Shown in pieces: positions 12,869 through 24,363 of a DNA stretch of 64,000 nucleotides; the stretch's first letter is position 1, and every line of letters starts with the position of its first letter. The stretch covers positions 97,004,001 to 97,068,000 of the forward strand of contig NC_092333.1 of assembly GCF_046630445.1 (NCBI RefSeq), in the 5' to 3' direction. The notes under the pieces are model-generated. The model did no database searches, was not told the origin of the DNA, and saw only the letters and a program-made list of their open reading frames with translations. Made by a program: the position numbers and the translations under genes. This DNA comes from Rutidosis leptorrhynchoides (Eukaryota > Streptophyta > Magnoliopsida > Asterales > Asteraceae).

Positions 12869-12975
12869 ATGGTCCTCACGACCCCACCATCGGTGTATCA
12901 AACAACCGATAGATCAAACAACACGGTCCTTACGACCCCACCATCGGTGTATCAAACGACCAATGGATCACACAA
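12869..12975. repeat. Two ~54-bp direct repeats
   Basis: The unit 'acggtccttacgacccc'...'accatcggtgtatcaaacra'...'ggatca' occurs twice in a row, the first copy with 'catggtcctcacgacccc'. Confidence 0.85.
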
Positions 12976-12980
12976 CACAC

Positions 12981-13303
12981 GAAGGCTGGCCGAAAACACA
13001 CGCGCCTTAGTGAATCCGAACTACACGCGACTCACTACCTTCAACACAACAACAATCGGGAATGGCCGAACTACACGCGCCATAGTGAATCCGAACTACA
13101 CGAGAGTCACTATCCCGGAGGAATGACCGAACTACACGAGTCAATTGTGAATCCGAACTACACGAGACTCACTCCTCAATACAATGACCGAAACCACACG
13201 AGTCATTTGTGAATCCGAAACCACATGCGATCCACTTCCACAATATGATGACCGAAACCACACGCGTCATCGTGAATCCGAAACCACACGCGATCCACTA
13301 CTA
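12981..13303. repeat. Five ~55-58-bp tandem repeats, same family as in the LTRs
   Basis: Consecutive units of the form 'atgaccgaactacacgagtc' plus 'gtgaatccgaactacacgag' plus 'actcactac', each itself a near-dimer. Units diverge by point changes such as aactacacgag/aaccacacgcg. The units match those at 10778-10957 and 16815-16995. Confidence 0.88.
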
Positions 13304-13305
13304 TG

Positions 13306-13560
13306 GCGAAGTCAGCGGACCCGAAGATCATGCTTCACCAAATCTCAACACCGGATAAAGTCAGCGGACCCGAAGATCATGCTTCACCGATCACGTACTC
13401 CCGTGATGAAGTCAGCGGACCCTAAAGATCATGCTCCATCACTCAACCGTACCATAATGAAGTCAGCGGACCCCGAAGGTCATGCTTCATAAATCATCAA
13501 TACCACGATGAAGTCAGCGGACCCTAAAGATCATGCTTCATCGATCACATACGCACTTTC
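13306..13560. repeat. Five ~50-bp tandem repeats
   Basis: Each unit starts 'gaagtcagcggaccc', continues 'gaagatcatgcttca', and ends with a variable stretch of about 20 bp. It is unrelated to the adjacent ~55-bp family. Confidence 0.88.
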
Positions 13561-14634
13561 GGCCTCAAACAACGAGTAGTGCAACATCGCGCCCTGCTAC
13601 ACTATAGTGAATCCTAACGGATACCACTAACCATCCCCACAATCGAGCAAGAACCACCTATATCAAACATAGGTACCAAACAATGATTCCCCAAAAGAGA
13701 ACCCGACACACACCTCCCTTAACCGAAGGATTTCACCTTGCTCACCAAACACGTCCATTATCTCTCAACGAGATTTACCACATTACCACCTCAGTGGTAA
13801 TTCCAATCCAATATCATAAGTACAATTTAACCAAAATTGTACTCTACCACAAGTTGACCAAAACTAGGTCTCGACGAAATTTCCGGATCTACTAAAAACA
13901 TCATCCAAAATATCACACTAAAACTTCCTCGTGCGGAAATGCGACTCCCCCTCTTGGAACCACGTTCCTATATCACACTCGTACAACCGTACAATGCTAC
14001 CAAAGGTAGACTTTACCAACGATTGGGTACACACGACCCATCACTACACCTTGCTCCAACCTTGAGCATACGAAGGATTTCAAACAATCCTTAAACATTT
14101 CGAACGAAAAGTGTACCACGCATTACACAAACTACACCCTCGCAATCATCCAATTACTATAGTTGTCAATTTCACCGAGTCACTCGTGTACTTAAGGGTT
14201 CCTCCCGGTATCCTAAGTACAATGTAACTACAACACAATCGGAGTCGACACCACGCTAGTAGGTATAAAAGAGGCACCTAATGTCGCGTCATAAAGACTC
14301 CATTACCAACGCCCATCGAGATTTAAAACACTCGATCTCAAGGGTTCCAACCAACCGACGAACCTCATGATTCGTCAACTTCGACACGCAAGCGAACACG
14401 CGCTTAACAATCGAACACCAAAACCATTTCCGTGGCTTGGTAGAAACATACCCCAAATACTAAGGAACGCTTGGTTGCACCAAGTCTTACGCCCTTCGCC
14501 CGACAATCAAACATCACCTTAGGGTACTTCCATTAGGAACGTCACCCATAGCATAACATACACAACAAAGGCATGCAACTCAAACGGCATTTAATAAATA
14601 ATCAAAAGACATATTTATCAAAATTAAACGTACC

Positions 14635-15576
14635 TTAACGTCTCCTCGCCGCACCCGTCCCCGCTAACTTGGGACATTCCGACTTACGATGTCCTTCCTT
14701 TTGGCAATTGAAGCACACCATACTACCACCCTTTGGTACCGAACATTCCCAAGACTTGTGACCCCTTACGCCACAATTGTAACATCTAGCCGTACTAGAA
14801 TCCGATATACCCGTTCGCGTACCACCCGTGCTCACACTCGGACCCTTAGTCCTCTTACTCGGAGCACCATAAGAAACAACTCTTCTCTCACTTGAAGATT
14901 CACCCCTCTTCGATCGTAAATACGACTCGAAACCTCTAGCCAAGTCGAATAATTCCGAAAACGATTTCGCTTGACCCCGACTAATCTTACTTTTCAAGTC
15001 ATCATTCAAGGTCCGATAGAAATCCCCCATCAACAAACGATCATTTCCCAAATACTCCGGACAAAAACGAGCCTTTGCCATAAAGGTCGCCTTAAGAGTA
15101 CTCAATTCCATAGATCCTTGTCGCAAATTTCGCAACTCATTACGCAATTCCCACAAATCGGCCGAAGTCCGGAACTCCTCAAAGAATTCCTCCTTAAACT
15201 CGTCCCACGATAAGGCCATAAACGTCTCGCCACCGACAAGATCAATCTTACCATCCAACCAATCCCTTGCCCTACCACGCAACAAACTCGTAGCGAGTCT
15301 CGTCTTCCTCTCGGGAGGGCAATCAATAGTACGAAAACACCCTTCGACATCCGAAATCCAAGTTGTGCTTACCAAAGGATCCGGTTTTCCGTCGTACATC
15401 GGGGGTTTAGTCCTCATGAAGCTTTTAAGATAACGCTCCATTTCACTACTACTTTGAAGTTCGGAATACTTCCTTTCCATTCTTTCTTCCAACCCACGCA
15501 TTTGCTCCGCAACGGCGGCCGCAACTCTAGCGTTAAACTCCGCGTCGTTCGTATCGATCCCACTTCCCGTCGCCAT
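14635..15576 (-). CDS. Gag protein with two CCHC zinc knuckles
   Basis: An intact 313-residue frame. Residues about 60-200 form a retrotransposon gag (capsid) domain: 'PPMYDGKPDP' and 'WISDVEGCF', then 'RARDWLDGK', 'WDEFKEEFFEEF' and 'ELRNELRNLRQGSM'. Near the C-terminus are two nucleic-acid-binding knuckles, CYNCGVRGHKSWEC and CFNCQKEGHRKSEC, both of the C-x2-C-x4-H-x4-C form. The protein stops soon after the second knuckle, at GAARRR, with no protease fused or following. The start is the ATG at 15576, which directly precedes the conserved gag region and lies about 420 nt inside the primer site. Gag assembles the virus-like particle in the cytoplasm. The intact frame in a young element suggests that gag supply is under selection, while pol must come from a partner. 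Confidence 0.9.
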   Translation of the reverse strand: MATGSGIDTNDAEFNARVAAAVAEQMRGLEERMERKYSELQSSSEMERYLKSFMRTKPPMYDGKPDPLVSTTWISDVEGCFRTIDCPPERKTRLATSLLRGRARDWLDGKIDLVGGETFMALSWDEFKEEFFEEFRTSADLWELRNELRNLRQGSMELSTLKATFMAKARFCPEYLGNDRLLMGDFYRTLNDDLKSKISRGQAKSFSELFDLARGFESYLRSKRGESSSERRVVSYGAPSKRTKGPSVSTGGTRTGISDSSTARCYNCGVRGHKSWECSVPKGGSMVCFNCQKEGHRKSECPKLAGTGAARRR

Positions 15577-15999
15577 TCTAAGGAATGCAAAACGATTAGA
15601 TCACGAACGTATAAGTAAACACGCACAACCTCGACCCATCTTGCTAAGCACTCGTCGTACATCACTCGTTAGACACGATTTGCACCCGTAATAAGGTCTG
15701 CAAGTTCTTATTACGCACACACGCCGCATCGACTTGTTAGTACAACGACCGCCTCGCTCGATGATATAAACAAACACAACCAAAATTCTACGCGGTGCAA
15801 ACACACGCGAGAATTACTATCACAACACAAGAGCATATTAATAATATCCGCATTACTAATATAAACGTTAGTCAACCTATAAACAAGGCACTAACTAAAC
15901 CCATTCCGACCCGTAATCCTACAAGTCCCGCAACAATTTAAGCACACACAAGTCTAAGTCTAGGCACCTATCTCAAGTCACCTAAATCCCTTAGACCAT

Positions 16000-16011
16000 G
16001 CTCTGATACCA
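16000..16011 (-). other. Primer-binding site (initiator tRNA-Met)
   Basis: On the minus strand TGGTATCAGAGC starts two bases inside the 5' LTR edge (16014). It is complementary to the 3' end of initiator tRNA-Met and sets the element's orientation. Confidence 0.9.
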
Positions 16012-16013
16012 CT

Positions 16014-18361
16014 TGTAACAACCCGAAACGAAACCACAACAATTCCCGTTAAATTTCTCAACAAAAAAAAAAAAAATTTTCTGGTGCAGTTCATTCGCGC
16101 GGCGCGCCAGGTGGGCGCGCGGCGCGCCAAATCACCTGGACAGCTCGCTGTCCCCGGAAGTCAATTTAATGAAAATGTTTGACTAGTTCCCGACATATTT
16201 AGCCAAAACGCTTTTAACCGTACATTAATATATGTAAAACTAGCACATAACTAAGGTTTGAGCGAGTTTTACAAAGTGGGGCCCACACGTGCCCAAATTA
16301 CCCTTTAAGTATAAAAATACAATTTTAGACCATAAGACTCTTAATACAAGACAAAGCCGAGCATGGCTATTGGGGGTACACTACCCAACCCTAATAAATC
16401 CAAAAGCGAGCCTTCTACGCAAACTATGCAAGTCCTCTAATCCTTGCGCTTACCCGAGCCACCATCCGCATGCAATCTATAAAAAGAGTCAACAACGAGA
16501 GGGTAAGCTAACGCTTAGTGAATGATAATATACTACATACATATATATGTATAAAATGAATACGCCACACAAACAAATACCGCATACCGTAGCACCCAAA
16601 TATAAAGCAACTACACTAAGCATACCGTACAATCTCTAAGCATCAAGCTAAAGGTACAACAACAAATATGAGTCCACCAACGACAAAGTGAACATCTCCA
16701 AATAGCTACACCCGGAGGGTTAGCTACAACACAACAATACGTTAATATAATAATAATATGAACGAACAAGGTTAACACCTTAACCTATTACCGAGAACCC
16801 AAAGATACCACAATGAAGATTGGCCGAACTACACGAGCCTTAGTAATCCGAAACCACACGAGATTACTACCTCAACAAGATGACCGAACTACACGAGTCA
16901 CCATGAATCCGAACTACACGAGATTCATTCGATAAGATGACCGAAACTACACGCGTCATCGTGAGTCCGAAACCACACGCGATTCACTACTCCAACTCAA
17001 ACCCACGGTCACGGGATTATAAAAATCCACCACATCGGGGCCACAACATCCAAATCACAATCACGTGTGATAATGTACACACGAACGTGTACTTCGCCAA
17101 AGATGGTCAACCAAAACGCACAACCGTGCCAATTGGACTCATACAAAAGTCCATCAAGTCCACCTACATGTGAAGTGAGCTCTCTAGCCGAGAATCACTT
17201 CACCCGACCCGCACCCATCCTACACATACATATGTACATAGGATAATATCACTCACCTTGAAGTCTTGAAGAAAGCTTCCAAGTGATCCGCAACTCGCCA
17301 ATGGAAAATACCTATTCCATTAACACAATTACAACAATACAATTAGGATGGATTTTACAAACCAACCCAATTCGCCACTTAGTGCAATTCCGACCCAAAT
17401 GCACTTCCGAGCACAAACCGTGCCCAAACTAACCAATAATCACTAACGCAAGTGAGAATGGTCATAATAAGCCAATTAAACCCGAACTCAAGTGTCAAAC
17501 ACGTGTCATACCCATTTAGACACTTAAACCCTAATTTTGACCCATAAAGGTCAAAATCTCGTCCTTTATAAGTTTTGACACCAAAACACATTTAACTCGG
17601 TCTTATACTTCAACTTAATCCATTTTAAGTTCATAAACCTCATTAAGTCACCAAATGGGTCATAATCACTACCAAACCCTAATTTGACCCAAAGTCACAA
17701 TTAGTCAACCAAATGCCCTAAATGGTTTCCAATACTTCCATAATCACTAATCCAAGTGATAAATCCCAAGATTAAAGCCTAATCAAGGCCAAATCGTCAA
17801 TCAACCCAAAACCCGCCGAGTGACAAGAATAACTAGTCACCATAAACCCATTTCATCATCTAAGAGGTTTTACAACTAATTAACTCAAAACCCTAACTTG
17901 AATATCAAATTAAATAATTGAAATTCGGAGTTTGAGCTTACCAATACTATCACTGTGTAGCCGAGAACGAAAGGAACAACTTTAAAACCCGAGACTTTGA
18001 ACGATTCGAGCTTCTTCCTCACCAAAACCTCCAATCTCTCTCTAAACTCTTACTCTCTCTCTAAAAATGGATGAAGATGATGAGTGGATGTGAATGGGAT
18101 CCAAAACTGATCCAAACTAGCTCATAAGCCTCACAAATCCGGCCTCAAGTGAATTTACCCATTTGCCCTTCATTTAAACCAATTAAGAAAAACAAGGGAT
18201 TCTGTCAGCAGCAAACGGCGCGGCGCGCCGAATCCCCGCGCGGCGCGCGACCTAACTGAAACAGATTCTTTTGCATTTTAAACTTTATATAAATTATCCG
18301 CGAAACCCAATCTCGAACGTCTTAATACACAAACAAGCAAGATAAATATTCGGGTCTTACA
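16014..18361 (-). repeat. 5' LTR of the gag-only element
   Basis: 2,348 bp, almost identical to 9976-12324. Differences seen by eye: G/T near 10331/16367, T/C near 11007/17043, T/G near 11565/17599, C/T near 11919/17955, A/T near 12258/18295, and one A fewer in the A-run near the left end. It holds the same three ~56-bp repeats (about 16815-16995) and GC-rich motifs. Confidence 0.92.
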
Positions 18362-18366
18362 GCCTG

Positions 18367-19405
18367 AGACTTGTATACACTGGGTCGTGGATTGATTCGA
18401 GATAATATATATTGATTTATTTCTGTACATCTAACTGTGGACAACTAGTTGTAGATTACTAACGTTGGACTGCTAACTTAACAAACTTAAATAATTAAAA
18501 CGTAATAAAAAATGTTGTGAATATATTTTGATCATACTTTGATATATATGTACATAATTGTTATAGGTTCGTGAATCGACCCGTGACCAAGTCTTATTTT
18601 CCCGACGAAGGAAAAATCTGTGAAAGTGAGTTATAGTCCCATTTTTACTATCTAATATTTTTGGGATGAGAATACATGCAGTTTTGAAAATGATTTACAA
18701 AATAGACACAAGTATTGAAACTACATTCTATGTTGAATCGTTATACCGGATATCGCCCTTGTTGAACTTGGTAGCCTAAGAATTGGTGTTTATTATAATT
18801 GCCACCAATTGACGCGAATCCTAAAGATAGATCTATGGGCTTTGACACGCCCCAGTCAGAGAATTTGAACTGCTTTAGTACTTCGATATTTATATATGGG
18901 GATATTCTAGATGCATTTGTTAATGTCAGTTACCAGGTGTTCAACCATATGAATGATTTTTATGCAGATTGCATGTTATTGAAAGATGAAATCTTGTGGT
19001 CTATTATTACAATTTGATATATAGGTTAAACCTATAACTCACCAACATTTTTGTTGACGTTTAAAGCATGTTTATTCTCAGGTGATTATTAAGAGCTTCC
19101 GTTGTTGCATGCTAATTTATGGACAAGAGTTGGAGTCAGCATGCTTGTATAATATTGTTTAAAAACTGCATTGGAAGACATATATATTGTTGTGTAATAT
19201 TATTGTAAACCATTATGTAATGGTCGTGTGAAAACGCTATATTTTAGATTATCATTATTTGATAATCGTCGTAATATTTTAAAGGTTATGGTTTGTTTTA
19301 AAAATCGAATGCAGTCTTTGAAAAACGTCTCATATAGAGGTCAAAACCTCGCAACGAAATCAATTAATATGGAACGTTTATAATCGATATGAACGTGACA
19401 TTTCA
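18367..19405 (+). repeat. 3' portion of the solo LTR after the nested insertion
   Basis: It resumes the LTR interrupted at 9975 and runs to GACATTTCA at 19405. It matches the 3' third of the LTRs at 38133-40647 and 47231-50669. The frame at 18799-19017 has no domain. Confidence 0.88.
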
Positions 19406-20392
19406 GAAGCAAGTTTATTTCTTTCTAGCATGTACAACCTTGGGAACACATTTTTAAGACGATCCGATCCGCACCATATATCATCCCAAAATGAAGTAGT
19501 TCTTCCATTACCTATTGCTTTCTTGAAAGAGTTCACAAAAGAAATGTTTAAATCTTCGATTTGGTGTCCTGCACGAATAATGTTATTCCAAATCCCCGAG
19601 GCCGGGGGACGAGCACGCCCATCCCTCGATCTCAGGCCACCGTCAATTCCATAAATACTACAAATGATTTTGGTCCATAGGCTCTTGGTTTCAGTTTTAA
19701 ACCTCCACCACCATTTTCCTAAAAGGGCAAGATTTTTGCCATTTAAGGAGCCAATATTTAACCCTCCCGCCCCATAAGGTAAGCAAGTTGTATCACATTT
19801 AACCCACGCAATTTTAGAACCCAACAAATCCCCGCCCCAAAATAAATTACGTCTTACACTCTCAAGAAGACTTAGCACACAAGGCGGAGCACGAAAAAGC
19901 GCGAAATAATACAAGGGAAGACTACTCAATACCGATTTAAGAAGGACTAATCTTCCACCGAAAGACAACATCCTCATTTTCCAATCCGAAAGTCATTTTC
20001 TAAATTTGTCAATCACCGGAGCAAAATCATTTAAATTCTTCATCTTCGCCCCAATAGGAAGTCCAAGGTAAATAAAAGGGAAATTGCCGGCTAGGCATCC
20101 CATATGCCTAGCTAACTCTTCAGCTTCACCTGAGCCCACACCCACACCTACACCATAAGATGGCTTTTATGGAAATTAATCTTCAAAACATTTTAATATG
20201 TTATACAGATTACGTGCATTCTCATTATTCCAATCACCAAAAAACATCGTGTCATCCGCATATTGCAAGTGTGGAATCATGATCTTATCTCTCCCGATTT
20301 CAACCCCTTTATATATCCCTCGATCAACAGCAGCTTTAGTGAGTAAATTGAGGCCCTCCGCGAAAAGAATGAAAAGGAAAGGGGAAAGCGGG
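19406..20392 (-). pseudogene. LINE reverse transcriptase, middle part (L1-type), broken
   Basis: Read on the minus strand from 20392: HPLSPFLFILFAEGL (RT block), then the catalytic box QYADDTMFFGDW, then a disrupted KINFHKS segment near 20176, then MRMLSFGGRLVLLKSVLSSLP, WGG and NGRTTSFWDDIWCG. This is the order of a plant L1-type reverse transcriptase. Stops and frameshifts near 20160-20176 and 19983-20010 break the frame. The reading passes into the duplicated GAAGC at 19406 and continues in the fragment at 6387-7519. The 5' part (ORF1, endonuclease, fingers of the RT) is missing because a minus-strand LTR starts at 20393. Confidence 0.87.
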
Positions 20393-22048
20393 TGAAATGT
20401 TCTGTTCATATCGATTATAAACATTCCATATTAATTGATTTCGTTGCGAGGTTTTGACCTCTATATGAGACATTTTTCAAAGACTACATTCATTTTTAAA
20501 ACAAACCATAACCTTTATTTTATCGACAAGGTTAAAAAGACACCACCTAGATTATCCAGAAATGATAATCTAAAAATATCACACTTACACACTACCAATA
20601 CATATTGGTTTACAATATTAATATGTTACAACAAAATAAATCTTGAATGCAGTTTTAAATAATATTATACAAGCATACTGACACCAAATCTTATCCATAT
20701 ATTAGCATGCAACAGCGGAAGCTCTTAATAATCACCTGAGAATAAACATGCTTTAAACGTCAACAAAAATGTTGGTGAGTTATAGGTTTAACCTATATAT
20801 TTATCAAATTGTAATAATAGACCACAAGATTTCATATTTCAATATACATCCCATACATAGAGATAAAAATCATTCATATGGTGAACACCTGGTAACCGAC
20901 ATTAACAAGATGCATATAAGAATATCCCCTATCATTCCGGAAAATCCATCGGACATGATAAAACAACATCGAAGTACTAAAGCATCCGCAACCATGGATG
21001 GGGTTCGTTAGGTCCAATAGATCTATCTTTAGGATTCGCGTCAATTAGTAGATCAGTTTACTAATTCTTAGGTTACCAAGCAAAAAGGGGCATATTCGTC
21101 TTCGATCATTCACCCATATAATGTAGTTTCATTTACTTGTGTCTATTTCGTAAAACATTTATAAAACTGCATGTATTCTCATCCCAAAATATTAGATTTT
21201 AAAAGTGAGACTATAACTCACTTTCACAGATTTTTACTTCGTCGGGAAGTAAGACTTGGCCACTGGTCGATTCATGAACCTATAACAAATATGTACATAT
21301 ATATCAAAGTATGTTCAAAATATATTTACAACATTTTTAATACGTTTTACTATTTTAAGTTTATTAAGTCAGCTGTCGTCGTTAGTAACCTACAACTAGT
21401 TGTCCACAGTTAGATGTATAGAAATAAATCGATATATATTATCTTGAATCAATCCACGACCCAGTGTATACACGTCTCAGGCTAGATCACAACTCAAAGT
21501 ATATATATTTTTGGAATCAACCTCAACCATGTATAACTAACTCCAATATTACTACATATAGAGTGTCTATGGTTGTTCCAAATAATATATATACATGGGT
21601 CGATATGATATGTCAAAACATTTGCATACGTGTCTATGGTATCCCAAGATTACATAATATATTAGAATACATGTATAATACAATATTAGTTAGCTAGGAT
21701 ATGATTAATATAGATTTGTTACCAATTTTTACGTAGTTACAACAAGCAAAAATATCCAATCTTGTTTTACCCATAACTTCTTCGTTTTAAATCCGTTTTG
21801 AGTGATTCAAGTTGCTATGGTTTCATATTGAAGTTAAGTTTATGAATCTAAACAGAAAAAGTATAAGTTTTTAGTCAGAAATACAGGTTACAAGTCATTT
21901 TTGTAAAGGTAGTCATTTTAGTCGAAAGAACGACGTCTAGATGACCATTTTGGAAAACATACTTCCACTTTGAGTTTAATCATGATTTTTGGATATAGTT
22001 TCATGTTCATAAGAAAAATCATTTTCCCAGAAGAACAACTTTTAAATC
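20393..22048 (-). repeat. Partial LTR of the chromodomain gypsy family, minus strand
   Basis: Its minus-strand 3' end (…ACATTTCA, at 20393) and the following sequence match the LTR ends at 19405, 40647 and 50669. The match continues to 'acttttaaatc' at 22048 and then stops abruptly. About the first half of the LTR is missing. It abuts the LINE on one side and the Ty1-copia LTR on the other. The many small open frames here (20435-22185) are not genes. Confidence 0.85.
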
Positions 22049-22980
22049 TGAAGGTATTTCGTATGCCCGAGAGACATATTAAATTAATGTGGCTAATGTG
22101 TTTTGATCCAAATCGGGTCATACCCAATAAAAAGCTTACCGACACCTTATTCGTATTTGATCTTAGCGATTGGATCATTGATTAAATACGCGACACTTGA
22201 ACTTTAAGAAAAATGGTTTTCTTAAATATTACTTGATGTGTATATATATAAATTATGGAATAATTTATATAATTTAGATTTAATTATTTATAGGTTAAAT
22301 AATTAATAAATTTATGTTACATTTTATATAAATGGGTTTTATATAATAAAATGTACATAAATAAATATGAAAGTTTATAAAATGGTTTTATAAAATTTTA
22401 TTCTTTTATAAAACTTATTTTATAATACAAATTTGGAAGAGGCATGGGAGTTTCACAAGCATGCCATTTTGAATAGCTTTTAAGTGTTACTTCCAAAGAT
22501 TCCATGTGATAAGTACCAAGACCTCTTGAAGACTTAAACACTTGAACATACACATGCATATACACAAAAACACATCAAGAAAAACTGCAAAAACTTCTCC
22601 TTGCTGCTGCTGAATGCCGTGAGGTTTTAGGAAGAAAAAGAGGTTCTTCACTTGGTTTTTCAAGCTCATATTAAGTGTCAAATAAATCCTAACTAAAAGC
22701 TAGGGTGTTGGTACAAAGTTTGGGGTATAACTACTTGAAGTTTCATACTTTTGGAGCTCCATTCATCATCATCATCTTCATCATTTAGAACCTAGCTTGG
22801 AGAAGGTATAAACTCCTTTCTTGCTTGTAGTTTGTAAGTATGTTTCACAACTTGATCCTAATTGGGATTTAACTTTAATTGGTTAAAGATATACAATGTT
22901 ATAAATGATAATTACATGCTTCCGCTTTAATTTGATTCTTAAAAGGTTTTGAACATTTTGTAACTTGTTAAATCCCAACA
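22049..22980 (+). repeat. Probable 5' LTR of the Ty1-copia element
   Basis: It ends CCCAACA at 22980, two bases before the primer site. The left edge is inferred from TG at 22049, where similarity to the gypsy LTR ends. No second LTR is available to confirm it. Confidence 0.6.
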
Positions 22981-22981
22981 A

Positions 22982-22995
22982 TGGTATCTAGAGCC
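22982..22995 (+). other. Primer-binding site of the Ty1-copia element
   Basis: TGGTATCTAGAGCC resembles the complement of initiator tRNA-Met (TGGTATCAGAGCC) with one extra base, and directly follows the LTR end. Confidence 0.75.
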
Positions 22996-24363
22996 GAAGT
23001 TGTTGAAATATGCTTCGAGATAATTTATTAAACCCACTATATTTTTGCATTTTATGAACATGCATGATAGTAGAATGCAAAAATTTTCGAGTTTGGGTGG
23101 GTTTCCTTTTTTGGCCGAATTTCATGGGTCCCAAAATGGGTTTTGGGTTGTTCCATGTTGTTCATATGTTGGTTGTATGATAATGTTCACAATCTAAGCC
23201 TTGACCTTGTGTTTGATTGAATGTTTGGTTGATTTAATTCATTCATTTGGTATGTAATATTAATTTTGGCTATGTAATTTATTTTATATTTGGTATGTAA
23301 AATAGATTAGGTTGTATTTTCATTTTCTAGATAAAAAATGTATTAGGATATATTTTTTTGTAAAAATGAATATGCAAGATGAAGACAAGGAAGATGCAAG
23401 ATTAAGTGGGAGATTTGAAATCTCCTACTTTGTGTTATTACCCTTAACCGGTGGCATTTGTTTTCGGCTAAACAAATGTCTATCAAAATGGCTTGATTGT
23501 GAACACATTTGTTTTGCATGCATGGTTGTTTATTGTGTTTGTATGTTTGGTTGCTACAAGAATATCACAAGTTAACAACAAGCAAGATGACAATTTAATT
23601 GGTTAAATTTGACATTATTAACATGCAAAACGACAATTTAATTGGTTAAATTAAAAGTGGTAAAAGGACATTGATAATCGGTTATTAAGAACATAAAAAG
23701 GATTTAATAATTAGTTATTAAGACACAATAAAATGGTTTATTTTTAAAGTAATAAAATTGGCTTTATTACATAATATGAAAGTGGATTTTCACATGAACC
23801 ACACACTAAATGCATGTTAGTGTATGGTACAATAGTTTTCTTAAACTAGAAATTATGAAGACTTAAAATCCCTTAATTAACAAGGTAAATAAGTTAAACG
23901 CCATCCTTATTGTGTGACACTTAGGCATATTAGGGAACTCATGATGGGATAAAGGTCACCTAACCATTATGAGGAAACTAATATAATTAAGGTGAATTTC
24001 GCACACTTGTGAGATAAAGGTTACCTAACCACTTGTATGTTGAATTTACACGTTTACACAAGTAGGACGACTTGATTTGGGAATCATGAACTTAGGGTCA
24101 CCGAAGCATGAGGAACAAATAGGCATTGATGGGATAAATATGCCATGCAAAAGGATTGCATGATCCCATAACTTAGAAGTTGCAAAAGGATTGCAATTGT
24201 CATATAATGACTACCTAGCTAAATCAAATGACGGGATAAAGGTCACCTAACCGAAATTTGATTTACCGTTGGATTCTAAAATTTAATAAATATCAATTGG
24301 ATTTAAAGGGTATTGATTGTTAAATTAAAATTAATACTTAAACAACTTTGTTAAATTTTGTAG
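22996..24363 (+). other. Ty1-copia leader with short repeats
   Basis: Untranslated stretch before gag. A motif 'gggataaaggtcacctaacc' recurs at about 23947, 24014 (degenerate) and 24233, with a shorter 'gatgggataaa' near 24129. A frame at 23312-23575 has no recognisable domain. Confidence 0.6.

Larger units (their letters stand above)
12338..14634 (-). other. Post-gag internal region without pol, rich in tandem repeats
   Basis: No protease, reverse transcriptase, RNase H or integrase motif appears in any frame. The region holds three blocks of tandem repeats (12869-12975, 12981-13303, 13306-13560). The short frames present (12624-12863, 12869-13126, 13184-13492, 13683-13895) are low-complexity reads through the repeats. 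Confidence 0.8.
9976..18361 (-). mobile_element. Gag-only LTR retrotransposon (TR-GAG-like), 8,386 bp, recently inserted
   Basis: Two LTRs of 2,349 and 2,348 bp flank a 3.7-kb internal region, and the target duplication GCCTG is present at 9971-9975 and 18362-18366. On the minus strand the order is 5' LTR (18361-16014), primer-binding site, gag (15576-14635), about 2.3 kb without any pol, polypurine tract, and 3' LTR (12324-9976). By eye the LTRs differ at only about 5 substitutions plus one A-run length change, so the insertion is young. With no protease, reverse transcriptase or integrase it must borrow these in trans. Gag-only elements of this type have been described in plants as TR-GAG. 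Confidence 0.9.
7520..19405 (+). mobile_element. Solo LTR of the chromodomain gypsy family, interrupted by a nested element
   Basis: It begins TGTAGTGACCCG and ends GTGACATTTCA, the same termini as the LTRs at 38133-40647 and 47231-50669. It is flanked by the 5-bp duplication GAAGC (7515-7519 and 19406-19410). No primer site follows the right end, and no internal region exists, so one LTR remains after recombination between two. The LTR itself occupies 7520-9975 and 18367-19405, about 3.5 kb. The 8.4-kb element at 9976-18361 is inserted in it. The target was a LINE. Confidence 0.9.

Noticed and set aside
12981..13560. CRISPR array
   Set aside because: Units are contiguous minisatellites with divergent copies in plant retrotransposon DNA, not identical repeats with unique spacers.
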